The notes beneath the pieces were generated by a model. The model saw only the letters and a list, made by a program, of their open reading frames with translations. It did not search any database and was not told the origin of the DNA. A DNA stretch of 64,000 bases from assembly GCF_900102515.1 (NCBI RefSeq), contig NZ_FMVS01000004.1, forward strand, positions 171,474 to 235,473, written 5' to 3'. Within the stretch, counting starts at the first letter, position 1, and every line of letters begins with the position of its first letter. The translations under genes and the position numbers were made by a program. Source of the stretch: Butyrivibrio sp. INlla14. GTDB taxonomy: Bacteria; Bacillota; Clostridia; Lachnospirales; Lachnospiraceae. Of this stretch, positions 54,614 to 63,023 are shown piece by piece.

Positions 54614-56074
54614 TTACTCAACAACTTGACCATAAAAGAGAAGTTCTGGTGTTTCACTATCTGTAAGGATCATATACTTAAAAGGCTCGTCTGCAGTAAA
54701 CTCTTTTACCTCAGGTTCAATTTCCACACATCCTTCTGTCATCATTATGACTGTTGCAGCAGTAGCTTCTACTCCACTTTCGTCAAGCTTGATCTTGGTC
54801 TTTTGTATAATATCTGTGATATAAAGGGACATCTCATTACTCATAACTGAAAAGTCTGCATCTTCTGTAAAAGGAGAGATAGCACCACGAGCTATACAAA
54901 AATCAATCAGCTGATTATCAGATAAAGATGTCTCAGTCTCAAATTTAGGAAGCTTTATAGCAACTTCTTCGTAGGATGCTTTTGAAATCTTAGAAGTTAT
55001 ATCATCCACATCACCAAGGATAAATACAGCATTTATGCCGCCATTCATAGGGAGAACAACAAATTTTCCGTTTTCATCCTCATAATACTTGAATCGATCC
55101 TGCTGGTTCATGAACTCTTTTTTTACAGTTGCACCTGAAATAGTGGTAAAATCATCTTCCTGAGTAGCATATTCTTCAAAGGCTGTTGCCCATGAGGTTT
55201 TCAGGTAAAGAGTATTTACGAGAATCAGGTCTGTCATTGATAAGTCGTCACTGATAGAGGGGATGAGGCCGTTTGTGTTTTCATTTATCCAGCCGTTGAC
55301 CTTGTCTGTGATCTTGTCTGGGCTTACATTATCTGCTGTAGCGTCATAGTTTTGCTCTACATATGAGATATATTTTTTGGATAGCTTACCGCTTGACCTA
55401 GTGTTGCGCCAAATGGAGTTTTCCAGGTCAAATGCTCCTTCAGGAGCCTGTGAATCATCTCCGTAGTACTGGCTAAATTCTTCATAATCTTTCTTGGCAT
55501 TTTCAAGCCATTTTGCGTAGTCTTCTTCAGATGATACAACCCCTTCGTACCAGGCAGTTACTTCCTCCATGCTATTAAATCCCATGGCATGCAAAAGTTC
55601 ATTTTTAGTCTCATTATCTGCACCGGCAACAGCCAAGGCCAGAGCTGCTCTAAAAGACGTAGGAGATATCATAAAGTTTTGGTCTGCATAACCAGAGTCT
55701 TCTATAAACTTTATAAGTGAACTGTCAAAATCCATGTCCGCGTAATTCCCTTCATTATATGCTTCTGTTGTTTGAAGCTTGTCTGATCCTTCTGTCACTA
55801 CCTTTACTTCACTTTCTTCTGTTTCTACAGGTGCAGATTCTACGGCCATTTCCTCAGTATTTGAGCCATCATTTTCTGGTGTTTGCTGCCTGGTAATAAG
55901 TCCGTTTCTAATAATAACTCCTGCTATTATAAAGAGAAAAAGACCTGCAGCTGCCAGGTAGTAGCGCTGAAAATGGGCTAGTTTCCTTCTCTTTTTTGAA
56001 GGAATCTTGTCAGCTGCACCTATATGCTTTGGATCAATTTCTCCAATAGCATCTAATAAATCATGTTCATTCAT
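54614..56074 (-). CDS. Membrane-anchored serpin, candidate anti-sigma/sensor partner
   Basis: A 486-residue protein. Residues 1-37 are cytoplasmic and basic (MNEHDLLDAIGEIDPKHIG), 38-56 form one membrane helix, 57-110 an acidic linker, and 115-486 a serpin fold (FMISPTSFRAALALAVAGADNETKNELL; LILVNTLYLKTSWATAFE). The reactive-loop hinge GVEATAAT at 434-441 (DNA 54752-54775) fits inhibitory serpins, with predicted P1-P1' in TEGCVE. The ATG overlaps the stop of the sigma-factor gene (ATGA). By position and topology it stands where an anti-sigma factor normally does. Serpin function is secure; the anti-sigma role is inference. Confidence 0.9.
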   Translation of the reverse strand: MNEHDLLDAIGEIDPKHIGAADKIPSKKRRKLAHFQRYYLAAAGLFLFIIAGVIIRNGLITRQQTPENDGSNTEEMAVESAPVETEESEVKVVTEGSDKLQTTEAYNEGNYADMDFDSSLIKFIEDSGYADQNFMISPTSFRAALALAVAGADNETKNELLHAMGFNSMEEVTAWYEGVVSSEEDYAKWLENAKKDYEEFSQYYGDDSQAPEGAFDLENSIWRNTRSSGKLSKKYISYVEQNYDATADNVSPDKITDKVNGWINENTNGLIPSISDDLSMTDLILVNTLYLKTSWATAFEEYATQEDDFTTISGATVKKEFMNQQDRFKYYEDENGKFVVLPMNGGINAVFILGDVDDITSKISKASYEEVAIKLPKFETETSLSDNQLIDFCIARGAISPFTEDADFSVMSNEMSLYITDIIQKTKIKLDESGVEATAATVIMMTEGCVEIEPEVKEFTADEPFKYMILTDSETPELLFYGQVVE

Positions 56075-56631
56075 ACTATAAATCCTCCCTCGTATAGGTA
56101 ATTTCTTAGTTTTTCCCTCATCCTGAAAAGGGTTGTCTTAACCTTGCTCTGCGGAAGAGAGTATTTTTCACAGATTTCAGTAATGGATTCAAAATACCAA
56201 TATCTGCTGACAAAAATATTTCGCTGTTCTTCTGGACAGGCATCAAGAAATTTGTTTATAAGCTCTGTAAGCTCTTTTGTTTCATTTTCATGTTCAACAT
56301 CACTTGATCCTGCAATACATTCCAGCATTTCATCTGTGAGTTCACAGAAAAGTGCGGTTCTTTTCTGCCTGCTCTCGTGGCGCAGTCTGTCTATAGCCAG
56401 ATGACGAATGATCCTTCCGACAAATGCAAATAAGTAGGTCCTTGGCTCATTTGGTGGAATCAGATTCCAGGTCTTGAGGTAGGCATCGTTTTCACATTCA
56501 TCTACAGTTTCAGGGTCTGAAAGCACGTTTTTTGCTATCTTTTTTAATTTTGTTCCATATTTCTCCGCTGTTTCTGCTATAGCAGATTCATTGCGATCAA
56601 GGTAGAGCTCTACAATTTGTGAGTCATCCAT
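56071..56631 (-). CDS. ECF-type RNA polymerase sigma factor
   Basis: A 186-residue sigma-70 family protein. Region 2 covers about 20-95 (CENDAYLKTWNLIPPNEPRTYLFAFVGRIIRHLAIDRLRH) and region 4 about 130-180 (EEQRNIFVSRYWYFESITEICEKYSLPQSKVKTTLFRMREKL). The ATG at 56631 follows GGAAGGAG; an earlier ATG at 56649 overlaps it. Its stop overlaps the serpin start by four bases, so both proteins are made in step. An AAC/CG-type promoter upstream suggests that it controls its own operon. Confidence 0.92.
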   Translation of the reverse strand: MDDSQIVELYLDRNESAIAETAEKYGTKLKKIAKNVLSDPETVDECENDAYLKTWNLIPPNEPRTYLFAFVGRIIRHLAIDRLRHESRQKRTALFCELTDEMLECIAGSSDVEHENETKELTELINKFLDACPEEQRNIFVSRYWYFESITEICEKYSLPQSKVKTTLFRMREKLRNYLYEGGFIV

Positions 56632-56670
56632 AAGGAGTGCTCCTTCCATATTTTTTAGGCCTTCACTCTA

Positions 56671-56700
56671 TATAGCGATATTAATCATAGCATGGTTACA
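56671..56700 (-). promoter_or_regulatory. Candidate ECF-type promoter of the sigma-serpin operon
   Basis: Read on the minus strand: TGTAACC, 16 bases, CGCTATA. This fits the AAC-type -35 and CG..TA-type -10 of many ECF sigma factors and would put the start about 30 bases before the sigma-factor ATG. Autoregulation is inferred. Confidence 0.45.
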
Positions 56701-56827
56701 CATGAAGTCATAAATATTGGTAAAAATATTAGAAAAAAGAAAAGCCCGTTAATCTTCAAATATTTAGGATATAATGAATAGAGCAAGGCAAGATGCTTTG
56801 AGTAATGATTGTTTAGGGAGAATTGAA

Positions 56828-57799
56828 ATGTTTGAGATAACTGTAGAAAAAGAAAATGGTGATTATTCCACCATAACAGAGGCGATACAGGCTGTTCCAT
56901 ATGAAGAGAGTGCTGTGATCCATATTGGAAGTGGAATTTTCAGGGAAAAGATATTCTGTGAAAAAAGAGATATCTCTTTTACCGGAGAGGGAATTGATAA
57001 GACCATAATTGAATATGATGACGGAGCTTTCGATACAATGGAAGATGGCTCAAAAAGAGGAACATTCAGGTCATATACTGCCTTTTTTGGCGGAAAAAAG
57101 GTGTCGGTCAGCAATATGACAATAGCCAATACTGCAGGAGATGGATCGCTTCGCGGCCAGGCCATAGCAGTGTATGCAGATGCTGATGAATGTCACTTTG
57201 AGAATGTGAAGATGACCGGCCATCAGGACACTCTTTTCTGTGCTCCACTTCCTCTTACTGAGAGGCAAAAGAATGGCTTTATGGGGCCTAGAAAGCTGAA
57301 CGCGAGAAAACTTACAAAACAGTACTATAAGAACTGTGAAATCTACGGTGATGTGGACTTTATTTTTGGCGGCGCAGACGCTGAATTTGAGGATTGCCTT
57401 ATTCAGTGTAATAACAGAAAGCGTAATGTGATGGAATGCGGTGGAACTGATGTTGAAAGTGGAAAAGACTCAGAGAAACGCTTTGTAAACGGCTATATTA
57501 CAGCTGCCTGCGGCAGCAAAGACAATCAGGGCTTTATATTCAGAAATTGCATCATCAAGGGCGAGGAAGGGTGCGAAAAAGGCTCCGTATTTCTGGGACG
57601 CCCATGGCGCGACGAGGCTAGAACCGTATTTATTGACTGCAAGATGGATAAATCCATTGCTCCCGAGAGATTTTCCGGATGGGGAGCCATAGATAAGGAT
57701 CAGCCAGATACCTACTATGGAGAAAGGGGCAGTGTTTCCCTTGAGGATGGACAACCTATTTCTTTGGACAGGAAGAATTCCTGGGTTAGGGATATTTAA
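56828..57799 (+). CDS. Pectinesterase, CE8
   Basis: A 323-residue pectin methylesterase-like beta-helix protein. Family motifs: GQAIAVYADADECHFENV (oxyanion Gln), GHQDTLF (acid Asp), GDVDFIFGGADAEFEDC (nucleophile Asp) and LGRPWR. It removes methyl esters from pectin galacturonate. There is no signal peptide, so it acts in the cytoplasm on imported oligogalacturonides, as described for intracellular rumen pectinesterases. ATG 56828 follows AGGGAGAA. It is divergent from the sigma-serpin operon. Confidence 0.88.
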   Translation: MFEITVEKENGDYSTITEAIQAVPYEESAVIHIGSGIFREKIFCEKRDISFTGEGIDKTIIEYDDGAFDTMEDGSKRGTFRSYTAFFGGKKVSVSNMTIANTAGDGSLRGQAIAVYADADECHFENVKMTGHQDTLFCAPLPLTERQKNGFMGPRKLNARKLTKQYYKNCEIYGDVDFIFGGADAEFEDCLIQCNNRKRNVMECGGTDVESGKDSEKRFVNGYITAACGSKDNQGFIFRNCIIKGEEGCEKGSVFLGRPWRDEARTVFIDCKMDKSIAPERFSGWGAIDKDQPDTYYGERGSVSLEDGQPISLDRKNSWVRDI

Positions 57800-57841
57800 G
57801 GCCACTCAGAGCAGAACGCATATCAGGGAGGTGTTTTTTTC

Positions 57842-57925
57842 TTGAGATCGGCATTATCTTCTAGCCTTATACCTGCTGTTTTCTGTAAAAACAGGAAATA
57901 TGCCTGCCGTGATATGAGATGTTAG
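57842..57925 (+). other. Possible 27-codon leader ORF entering the repeat array
   Basis: GGGAGG at 57826-57831 precedes a TTG at 57842 that opens a short frame (MRSALSSSLIPAVFCK...) ending TAG inside repeat unit 1. It may be chance; no similarity is recognised. Confidence 0.2.
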
Positions 57926-58153
57926 CGATTGCGGCAGACGGATTTTGGGTGAGTTGTCTGCTGTGATATGAGATGTTTCTGATTATGGCAGACATTTTTA
58001 GTGTAGTTTGTCTGCTGTAATTTTAGATTATTTCGATTGCGGTAGACAATTATAGGTCAGTATGTCGGCCGCTTTGTGACATTCTTCAAATAAAGCAGAC
58101 ATGCTAGGAACAAAATGTCTGCCGAAAAAAATAAAATATTGGATGTAGCAGAC
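57902..58153. repeat. Tandem GTCTGC/GCAGAC inverted-repeat array, five units with 16-bp spacers
   Basis: Units at 57902-57939, 57956-57993, 58010-58047 (38 bp each), 58064-58100 and 58117-58153 (37 bp). Each starts near GTCTGCYG and ends near CGGCAGAC, able to pair over a 22-24 base loop. Every spacer is exactly 16 bp but differs in sequence. Units 1-3 also share an inner GATATGAGATG-like sequence; units 4-5 are diverged. The alternative pairing GCAGAC-N16-GTCTGC is equally possible. The 422-bp gap between the pectinesterase and DUF4299 genes holds no other gene. Function unknown. Confidence 0.85.
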
Positions 58154-58221
58154 AAAACAGGTATGATACGTTGAGAAACACATGTTTTGGAATAAAACGT
58201 TAATGAAAGGAACCACGCACA

Positions 58222-59118
58222 ATGGGTGTTGATGTAACTATTCGCAATAAGAAATTTATTAAAAAGCCACTGACCATAGCCGATGTGGCAGGCAGCAATC
58301 CCTACGGACATGCTGATGAGTATTTCAGGCTTGAGGACGGGCTTATACAGGGTACCAATATCATTTATGACAAAAGACATATCGGAAGAGGCTTCGAATT
58401 TGTTTGGACAGGGGACGACAGAAACGAAATTTCATTAAGGCTAAACTTTCTGTCCACCAATTACGACATTCATCTGTTTTATGAGTGCATTAAAAATATC
58501 ATGACCCTCTGGGGAGCAAAAGAATTTACGCAGGATGGTTCAAACTACAGGCTGAGCGATTTAGATGATTGCGAGGCAAAGACCTGCGAATACAATATGA
58601 AATATCTTTCAGAGCAGAAGGAAAGGGCCAATGAATTTGGAAAAACGATCATTCTGGGTGCAATAAATCCCGTGGTTCTTGAGTGCAACGCTATTGCAGA
58701 ATTTGCCGATAGGGGTGATCTTGAAGGTTATGCTATGCTCTTACATAACACTCAGGCCCAGGATTTGTACTATGCGGTTCCGAGAATATACAGAATCGGA
58801 CAGAGTACATTCTTTGGTAATTACGCCGTTACCGCAACCGCAGACGCGGTTTTCCCGCTGAAGGCCTGCGAGCCTATATTTTTCAAAAATCCCGATACGG
58901 GAGAAGATCTTAAATGTGATTTTTTCACGGTATCTTTATGTTCACTTGAGAAAGATGCTATCGTAGCCAGAATCTCTTTTGATGACTTCAAAAAAGAGGT
59001 TGATCTTGACTCGTTGTCCAGGTATGATGCTGAGCATGTGATCTTGCGTGACATGACCGAGGAACGCATTGACCAGATTGTTGCCAAGAATTATCCAGAT
59101 CCTGTAACAACATTTTAA
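58222..59118 (+). CDS. DUF4299-like protein
   Basis: A 298-residue protein starting MGVDVTIRNKKFIKKPLTIADVAG, which resembles DUF4299 proteins of Firmicutes. No signal peptide, membrane helix or catalytic motif is visible; the C-terminal 110 residues are beta-rich (DLYYAVPRIYRIGQSTFFGNYAV). Function unknown. ATG 58222 has AAAGGAA upstream. The repeat array lies directly in its upstream region, so its promoter must be inside or beside the array. Confidence 0.6.
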   Translation: MGVDVTIRNKKFIKKPLTIADVAGSNPYGHADEYFRLEDGLIQGTNIIYDKRHIGRGFEFVWTGDDRNEISLRLNFLSTNYDIHLFYECIKNIMTLWGAKEFTQDGSNYRLSDLDDCEAKTCEYNMKYLSEQKERANEFGKTIILGAINPVVLECNAIAEFADRGDLEGYAMLLHNTQAQDLYYAVPRIYRIGQSTFFGNYAVTATADAVFPLKACEPIFFKNPDTGEDLKCDFFTVSLCSLEKDAIVARISFDDFKKEVDLDSLSRYDAEHVILRDMTEERIDQIVAKNYPDPVTTF

Positions 59119-59289
59119 TAGACAAAGTCCGAGGCACAATTTATCACATGACATGCTATCCTATCCTAAGCCACAGCTCTGCCGTATGGTGAAGCTCTTT
59201 TCCTGTTTTCTCATAAGGATGTGCTATATAACTGCGACGTTTCAGATACATAATAAAAAAGCTGTCAATCCGCATTATTCTGCAAATGG

Positions 59290-59316
59290 TTAGCATTGTC
59301 TAACAAAGAGTGCTAA
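59290..59316. promoter_or_regulatory. CIRCE-like operator (HrcA site)
   Basis: TTAGCATTG-N9-GAGTGCTAA matches the CIRCE consensus TTAGCACTC-N9-GAGTGCTAA, with the right arm perfect and the left arm 7 of 9, and exact nine-base spacing. It lies 45 bp before the alpha/beta-hydrolase start, the usual CIRCE position. The remaining 59119-59289 gap shows no gene. Confidence 0.65.
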
Positions 59317-59360
59317 CATACTTATATGAGTTTCGTGATGAATTGAGGAGAGTTTAAGCG

Positions 59361-60128
59361 ATGACATTTGAAGAAATGGGAAATATGAGTGGGAAGACTT
59401 TAATGTTGATTCCCGGAACATGCTGTGACTGGCAGACAAATTTTGGAACGGTGATAGACAGGTTGTCAGAGAATTATCATCTGATCTGTGTCAATTATGA
59501 TGGCTTTGATGGAGGAAAAGACATTTTCCCGGATATGATAACTATTACAGAGAAAATAGAGAAATATATTCTGGAAAACTATGCGGGGAGGATAGATGGA
59601 GCAATTGGTTCATCCCTCGGTTCCAGCTTTGTTGGCCAACTTATACAGAGGGAGAATGTACATCTTGATCATGGAATTTTTGGTAGCCCTGATCTGGATC
59701 AAAGTGGAAAACTAGCTGCATGGCTTCAATCAAAGCTTGTAGTTCCGTTACTTACAAGCTTTACGGGAAGTGAGAAGAAACGGAATAAGACTAGAGAAAA
59801 GCTCAAAAGCTTCTTTTTGATGAATGATGAAACTGCTGATAAATTCATGGAGTGTTTTGCAAAGTTTAGTCCTGAATCAATCAAGAATGAGTATTACACA
59901 GATCTTCTTACACATCTTAAGGATGACATCTATGTGGAACATACAAAAGTTCATTTTATATATGCCAATAAAATGGGTGAAAAGTATTTAAAACGCTATA
60001 AAAAGTATTTTAGGGATCCAGAGATTAGGGAGTTTAATATGCAGCATGAGCAGTGGCTTTTTGGAGAGGAGAGGTATTCAGCGCCTGTTATAAAGGCTAT
60101 TGATGAATTCATGCAGGAGCCGGTATGA
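59361..60128 (+). CDS. Alpha/beta-fold hydrolase
   Basis: A 255-residue protein with the oxyanion-side motif LMLIPGTCCDW near residue 15, nucleophile elbow GSSLGSS near residue 85 (GxSxG), and a late acid/base region near the C-terminus ending NMQHEQWLFGEE, where His is the likely catalytic base. Substrate unknown. GAGGAG precedes the ATG. The CIRCE-like site upstream predicts heat-shock control. Its stop codon coincides with the start of a gene remnant copied from the downstream gene at 61784. Confidence 0.75.
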   Translation: MTFEEMGNMSGKTLMLIPGTCCDWQTNFGTVIDRLSENYHLICVNYDGFDGGKDIFPDMITITEKIEKYILENYAGRIDGAIGSSLGSSFVGQLIQRENVHLDHGIFGSPDLDQSGKLAAWLQSKLVVPLLTSFTGSEKKRNKTREKLKSFFLMNDETADKFMECFAKFSPESIKNEYYTDLLTHLKDDIYVEHTKVHFIYANKMGEKYLKRYKKYFRDPEIREFNMQHEQWLFGEERYSAPVIKAIDEFMQEPV

Positions 60129-60178
60129 GATAGAAATGCCAGAAAATGGCTATGATTTTAAGTATGATTGGGACTAAG
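60124..60178 (+). pseudogene. Remnant of the C-terminus of the gene at 61784-62086
   Basis: These 55 bases match 62033-62087 with six differences and encode YEIEMPENGYDFKYDWD plus stop, against YEIGEPEDGYDFKYDWD there. It has no start or ribosome site. Its junction lies at the hydrolase stop codon, suggesting a past duplication and deletion. Confidence 0.8.
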
Positions 60179-60316
60179 GGCAAACAATTGATGGTATGGT
60201 ATTGCTTTTTGCTTAGGAGCACAATATCTAGGGCTTGCAAAACAGAACATGAGTTCGTATAATATAATTACATCGAACGTATGTTTGTGAGTTTTGTGAT
60301 AAGTAGGTTCTTGGAT

Positions 60317-60601
60317 ATGAGCAGGATTATAGATAATGTAGATGTGATATGTGAGCACAAGGCGGATGGAAGCGTGATACCTCTGCGTTTCAGGTTGCTA
60401 AACGAGGATGGGGTTTATGAGGCCTATACTATAAAGGGATATCGGCAGTTATATAGTAAGGAGACCTATAGAACTCCGGATGGGGTCTATGTATGCAGTA
60501 AGGACAGAGTATTCGAATGCAGAGTACTGATACTTGATATGTATAGGACTGTGCGGCTATACTTCGATCTAGATAAGGTTTCCTGGAAGATTGCAATCTG
60601 A
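60317..60601 (+). CDS. Small protein of unknown function
   Basis: A roughly 94-residue protein (MSRIIDNVDVICEHKADGSVIPLRFRL) with alternating beta strands and a basic, aromatic C-terminus. No motif or membrane segment is recognised. The start is uncertain: the ATG at 60317 has only a weak upstream site, and another in-frame ATG lies at 60281. It stands alone between the gene remnant and the GNAT gene. Confidence 0.5.
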   Translation: MSRIIDNVDVICEHKADGSVIPLRFRLLNEDGVYEAYTIKGYRQLYSKETYRTPDGVYVCSKDRVFECRVLILDMYRTVRLYFDLDKVSWKIAI

Positions 60602-60676
60602 GCTTTTGTAGGTATATAGAGTAGGAGAGGAGCGAAAATTGTTAATTCAAATTCTCGGGAGGTGAAGAATAGTTAA

Positions 60677-61237
60677 ATGATAATTGAAACAGAAAGATTG
60701 ATACTTCGCCCATTTAAGGATGGTGACGAAAAGGATGTATTTGAATATTTAAATGAACCGGCTGTAAATTGTTTTTCAAATATGAAACTTCACTCTATGG
60801 AGGAGGCAAAAGAAGAGGTTTTAAGAAGATCTGCGGAAATAGAGTACTATTTTGCGATAGTACTTAAGGATTCCGGAAAAGTAATTGGCGAGATTGAGGC
60901 TTATCCAGAACCTGCAGATGAGCATGGTGCTGATCCAAAGATGGATACCTTTAGCCCATGCTGGATGCTGAATAATAATTATCAAGGTAAAGGATATGCC
61001 TACGAGGCAGCACATGCTTTCTTTGATTATCTTTTCAGGGATAAAGGAGCAAGGCGCATATATGCCTATACTGAGGATTACAACAAGGCGAGTCAGCGTC
61101 TTTGCGAGAAACTTGGAATGAGACAGGAAGGCCTTTTCAAGGAGTTCATCAGCTTTGTTAAGAATCTTGATGGAACTCCGCTTTACGAAAACACCTACCA
61201 GTATGCCATTTTGAAAAAAGAGTGGAATACAAAATAG
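60677..61237 (+). CDS. GNAT-family N-acetyltransferase, RimJ/RimL-like
   Basis: A 186-residue acetyltransferase: TERLILRPFKDGDEKDVFEYLNEP at the N-terminus is typical of the RimJ/RimL group, and NNNYQGKGYAYEAAHAFFDYLF is the acetyl-CoA-binding motif A region. RIYAYTEDYNKASQRLCEKLGM is the second family signature. The target may be a protein amino terminus or a small amine. GGAGGTGAAGAA precedes the ATG. The next gene begins near its stop, so the right-end small genes probably form one transcript. Confidence 0.86.
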   Translation: MIIETERLILRPFKDGDEKDVFEYLNEPAVNCFSNMKLHSMEEAKEEVLRRSAEIEYYFAIVLKDSGKVIGEIEAYPEPADEHGADPKMDTFSPCWMLNNNYQGKGYAYEAAHAFFDYLFRDKGARRIYAYTEDYNKASQRLCEKLGMRQEGLFKEFISFVKNLDGTPLYENTYQYAILKKEWNTK

Positions 61238-61239
61238 CT

Positions 61240-61794
61240 ATGAATTTTAGAAGGGAATTTCGAAATAAAGATGAAAATGATGTGATATATTCAAGAAGAC
61301 TAGAAACTTTGACACTTCTTGATGGTAAGGATATGGATATTTCAGATGTGGCTGATGAGTTTAAAAAGGACTGTAGAAAACTATTCTTTGGCTATTTGCT
61401 CGCCTTCATGTTTTCAGCATCATTTCTTATATTTGTGATGCCATATGGAAATGATTCTTATGATCCTGCTGCATTGTTAAGGGATGTGATAGTAATTACC
61501 GTATTTGTATGTATAATGATATATTGCATTTATGGGATAGTATCTATATGGAAAGCCAGATATAGGAGTGGCTATAAGGGAATACGTGGAACTTGCGAAA
61601 ACGTGGTTCAGACATATTCAAGAAGTGGGAATTACTGTGCATATCATTGTACTACAGAGCTAGGAGAGCATGGTATTGCTTTTGTGAATGGACTGCGTCC
61701 GAGAGTAGCAGAAGGAGATTTCATAGTATATATAAGGGTCGTAAATCATGACCTGATCTATGTTGATAAGAGGAAAGGTAAAAATGAATATTGA
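61240..61794 (+). CDS. Membrane protein of unknown function
   Basis: A 184-residue protein with two membrane helices (about 45-65: LFFGYLLAFMFSASFLIFVM, and about 85-107: VIVITVFVCIMIYCIYGIVSIW), then a soluble C-terminal beta domain. No family is recognised. The start is uncertain between ATG 61240 and GTG 61222, the latter overlapping the GNAT stop. Its end overlaps the next gene by 11 bases. Confidence 0.55.
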   Translation: MNFRREFRNKDENDVIYSRRLETLTLLDGKDMDISDVADEFKKDCRKLFFGYLLAFMFSASFLIFVMPYGNDSYDPAALLRDVIVITVFVCIMIYCIYGIVSIWKARYRSGYKGIRGTCENVVQTYSRSGNYCAYHCTTELGEHGIAFVNGLRPRVAEGDFIVYIRVVNHDLIYVDKRKGKNEY

Positions 61795-62086
61795 TGTAAA
61801 TCTTAACATTCATTATACAGCTCCAGACCATGTTTGGGAAAATATTGGTAAAGTTTATGAATCTATGCCATACTGGGCAGGAAATGATAATGGCCCCAGT
61901 TGGAAAGGCGAAAGCGTGGATCTTTGGGCATCAGCCGAACCAAGCGGGATACAGCTTGCGGGTGAAATGCCACAAGATATCTGGGAAGAGTGGTATCAGG
62001 ATCTTAAAGAGAAGCTCACCAAAGTTCTTGGATATGAGATAGGGGAACCAGAAGATGGCTATGATTTTAAGTATGATTGGGACTAA
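61784..62086 (+). CDS. Small acidic protein of unknown function with upstream remnant copy
   Basis: A 100-residue acidic, Trp-rich cytosolic protein (MNIDVNLNIHYTAPDHVWENIGKVYESMPYW; ending GYDFKYDWD). GAGGAAAGG precedes the ATG at 61784, inside the end of the preceding gene. A diverged copy of its last 17 codons lies at 60124-60178. The family is not recognised; small acidic proteins in arrays can be immunity-like, but I see no toxin partner. Confidence 0.55.
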   Translation: MNIDVNLNIHYTAPDHVWENIGKVYESMPYWAGNDNGPSWKGESVDLWASAEPSGIQLAGEMPQDIWEEWYQDLKEKLTKVLGYEIGEPEDGYDFKYDWD

Positions 62087-62096
62087 GAGGAAAAGA

Positions 62097-63005
62097 TTGG
62101 ACATATACAAGAAAATGAAAACTACAAAAAAGCTGATCAAGTTGCTGATTTTTCTTTTGCCTTTATTGCTGATGCACTCATTTAGTGTAACAGCCTATGC
62201 TGATATGGGAGACAAGCCCTCTGTTGACCTTACAATAATTAATCCGCCGGAAGGCGAATATTATGTCGGGCTATTGCAGTATACTAGTAGAGAGGACAAT
62301 CTGGAAGGTTTGACAAACTCGCCGCTTACGGTGAATTACAGCAATCAGGAAGAAATTGAGGAATATCTGGAAAATTTTTATTATGATGGCTGGTATTTTT
62401 TTGATTATCCAGACACATGGATGAACAGTCTTAAGTCTAATGAACGACAAAAATATAGCTTTGATTACTGGGCACCATCTTATTTCAGGGCGGTCGTAAT
62501 AGACAAGTACGGAAATGTAACTATAAGTGAGCCATGTGACGCTGTTGAGTACCATTGCTATGCTACGATGGATTATTCTACTGGAGAACTGTTAGAAGAT
62601 ACTACAACTCAGCTACGCAATCGGATTTTAAGCACTATTAGAAATGTGATGTTTACTTATATCATTGAAGGCCTGGTTCTGGTGTTTATGTTTAAATATC
62701 CGTTGACTAAAGGTAATATACTGGCGTTTATAATAGCAAACGGTGTAACACAATTCTTTCTAAACAGGTTGATGTATTTTAAACCCATACGATTAGGAAT
62801 GGCAATGCTGCTGGCATTAGCTATCATGGAAATTATAATATGGGTTGGTGAAGGATTATTCTACGGTTTTGTGCTCAGGTGCAAAGATGGCTATGGTAAT
62901 TTCTTGAAGAGCTTTGGCTATGGAATAGTAGCAAATCTGCTGAGTATGTTCGGCGGATTTATAATTATAGGAATAGGAACCTTGATTTTGGCAGGTATAA
63001 GGTAG
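62097..63005 (+). CDS. Exported/membrane protein of unknown function
   Basis: A roughly 302-residue protein. A signal-like segment (KLLIFLLPLLLMHSFSVTAYADMG) is followed by a 130-residue extracellular beta-rich domain and, from about residue 185, four membrane helices (MFTYIIEGLVLVFMF; AMLLALAIMEIIIWV; YGIVANLLSMFGGFIIIGIG). I prefer the TTG at 62097, six bases after AAGAGG; an ATG at 62115 is the alternative. It lies just after the stop of the preceding gene, so coupling is likely. Confidence 0.58.
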   Translation: MDIYKKMKTTKKLIKLLIFLLPLLLMHSFSVTAYADMGDKPSVDLTIINPPEGEYYVGLLQYTSREDNLEGLTNSPLTVNYSNQEEIEEYLENFYYDGWYFFDYPDTWMNSLKSNERQKYSFDYWAPSYFRAVVIDKYGNVTISEPCDAVEYHCYATMDYSTGELLEDTTTQLRNRILSTIRNVMFTYIIEGLVLVFMFKYPLTKGNILAFIIANGVTQFFLNRLMYFKPIRLGMAMLLALAIMEIIIWVGEGLFYGFVLRCKDGYGNFLKSFGYGIVANLLSMFGGFIIIGIGTLILAGIR

Positions 63006-63023
63006 GAGAGGAGCGATAACACT

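Noticed and set aside
57902..58153. CRISPR array
   Set aside because: The longer elements differ too much from one another, 16-bp spacers are too short and no cas genes are present.
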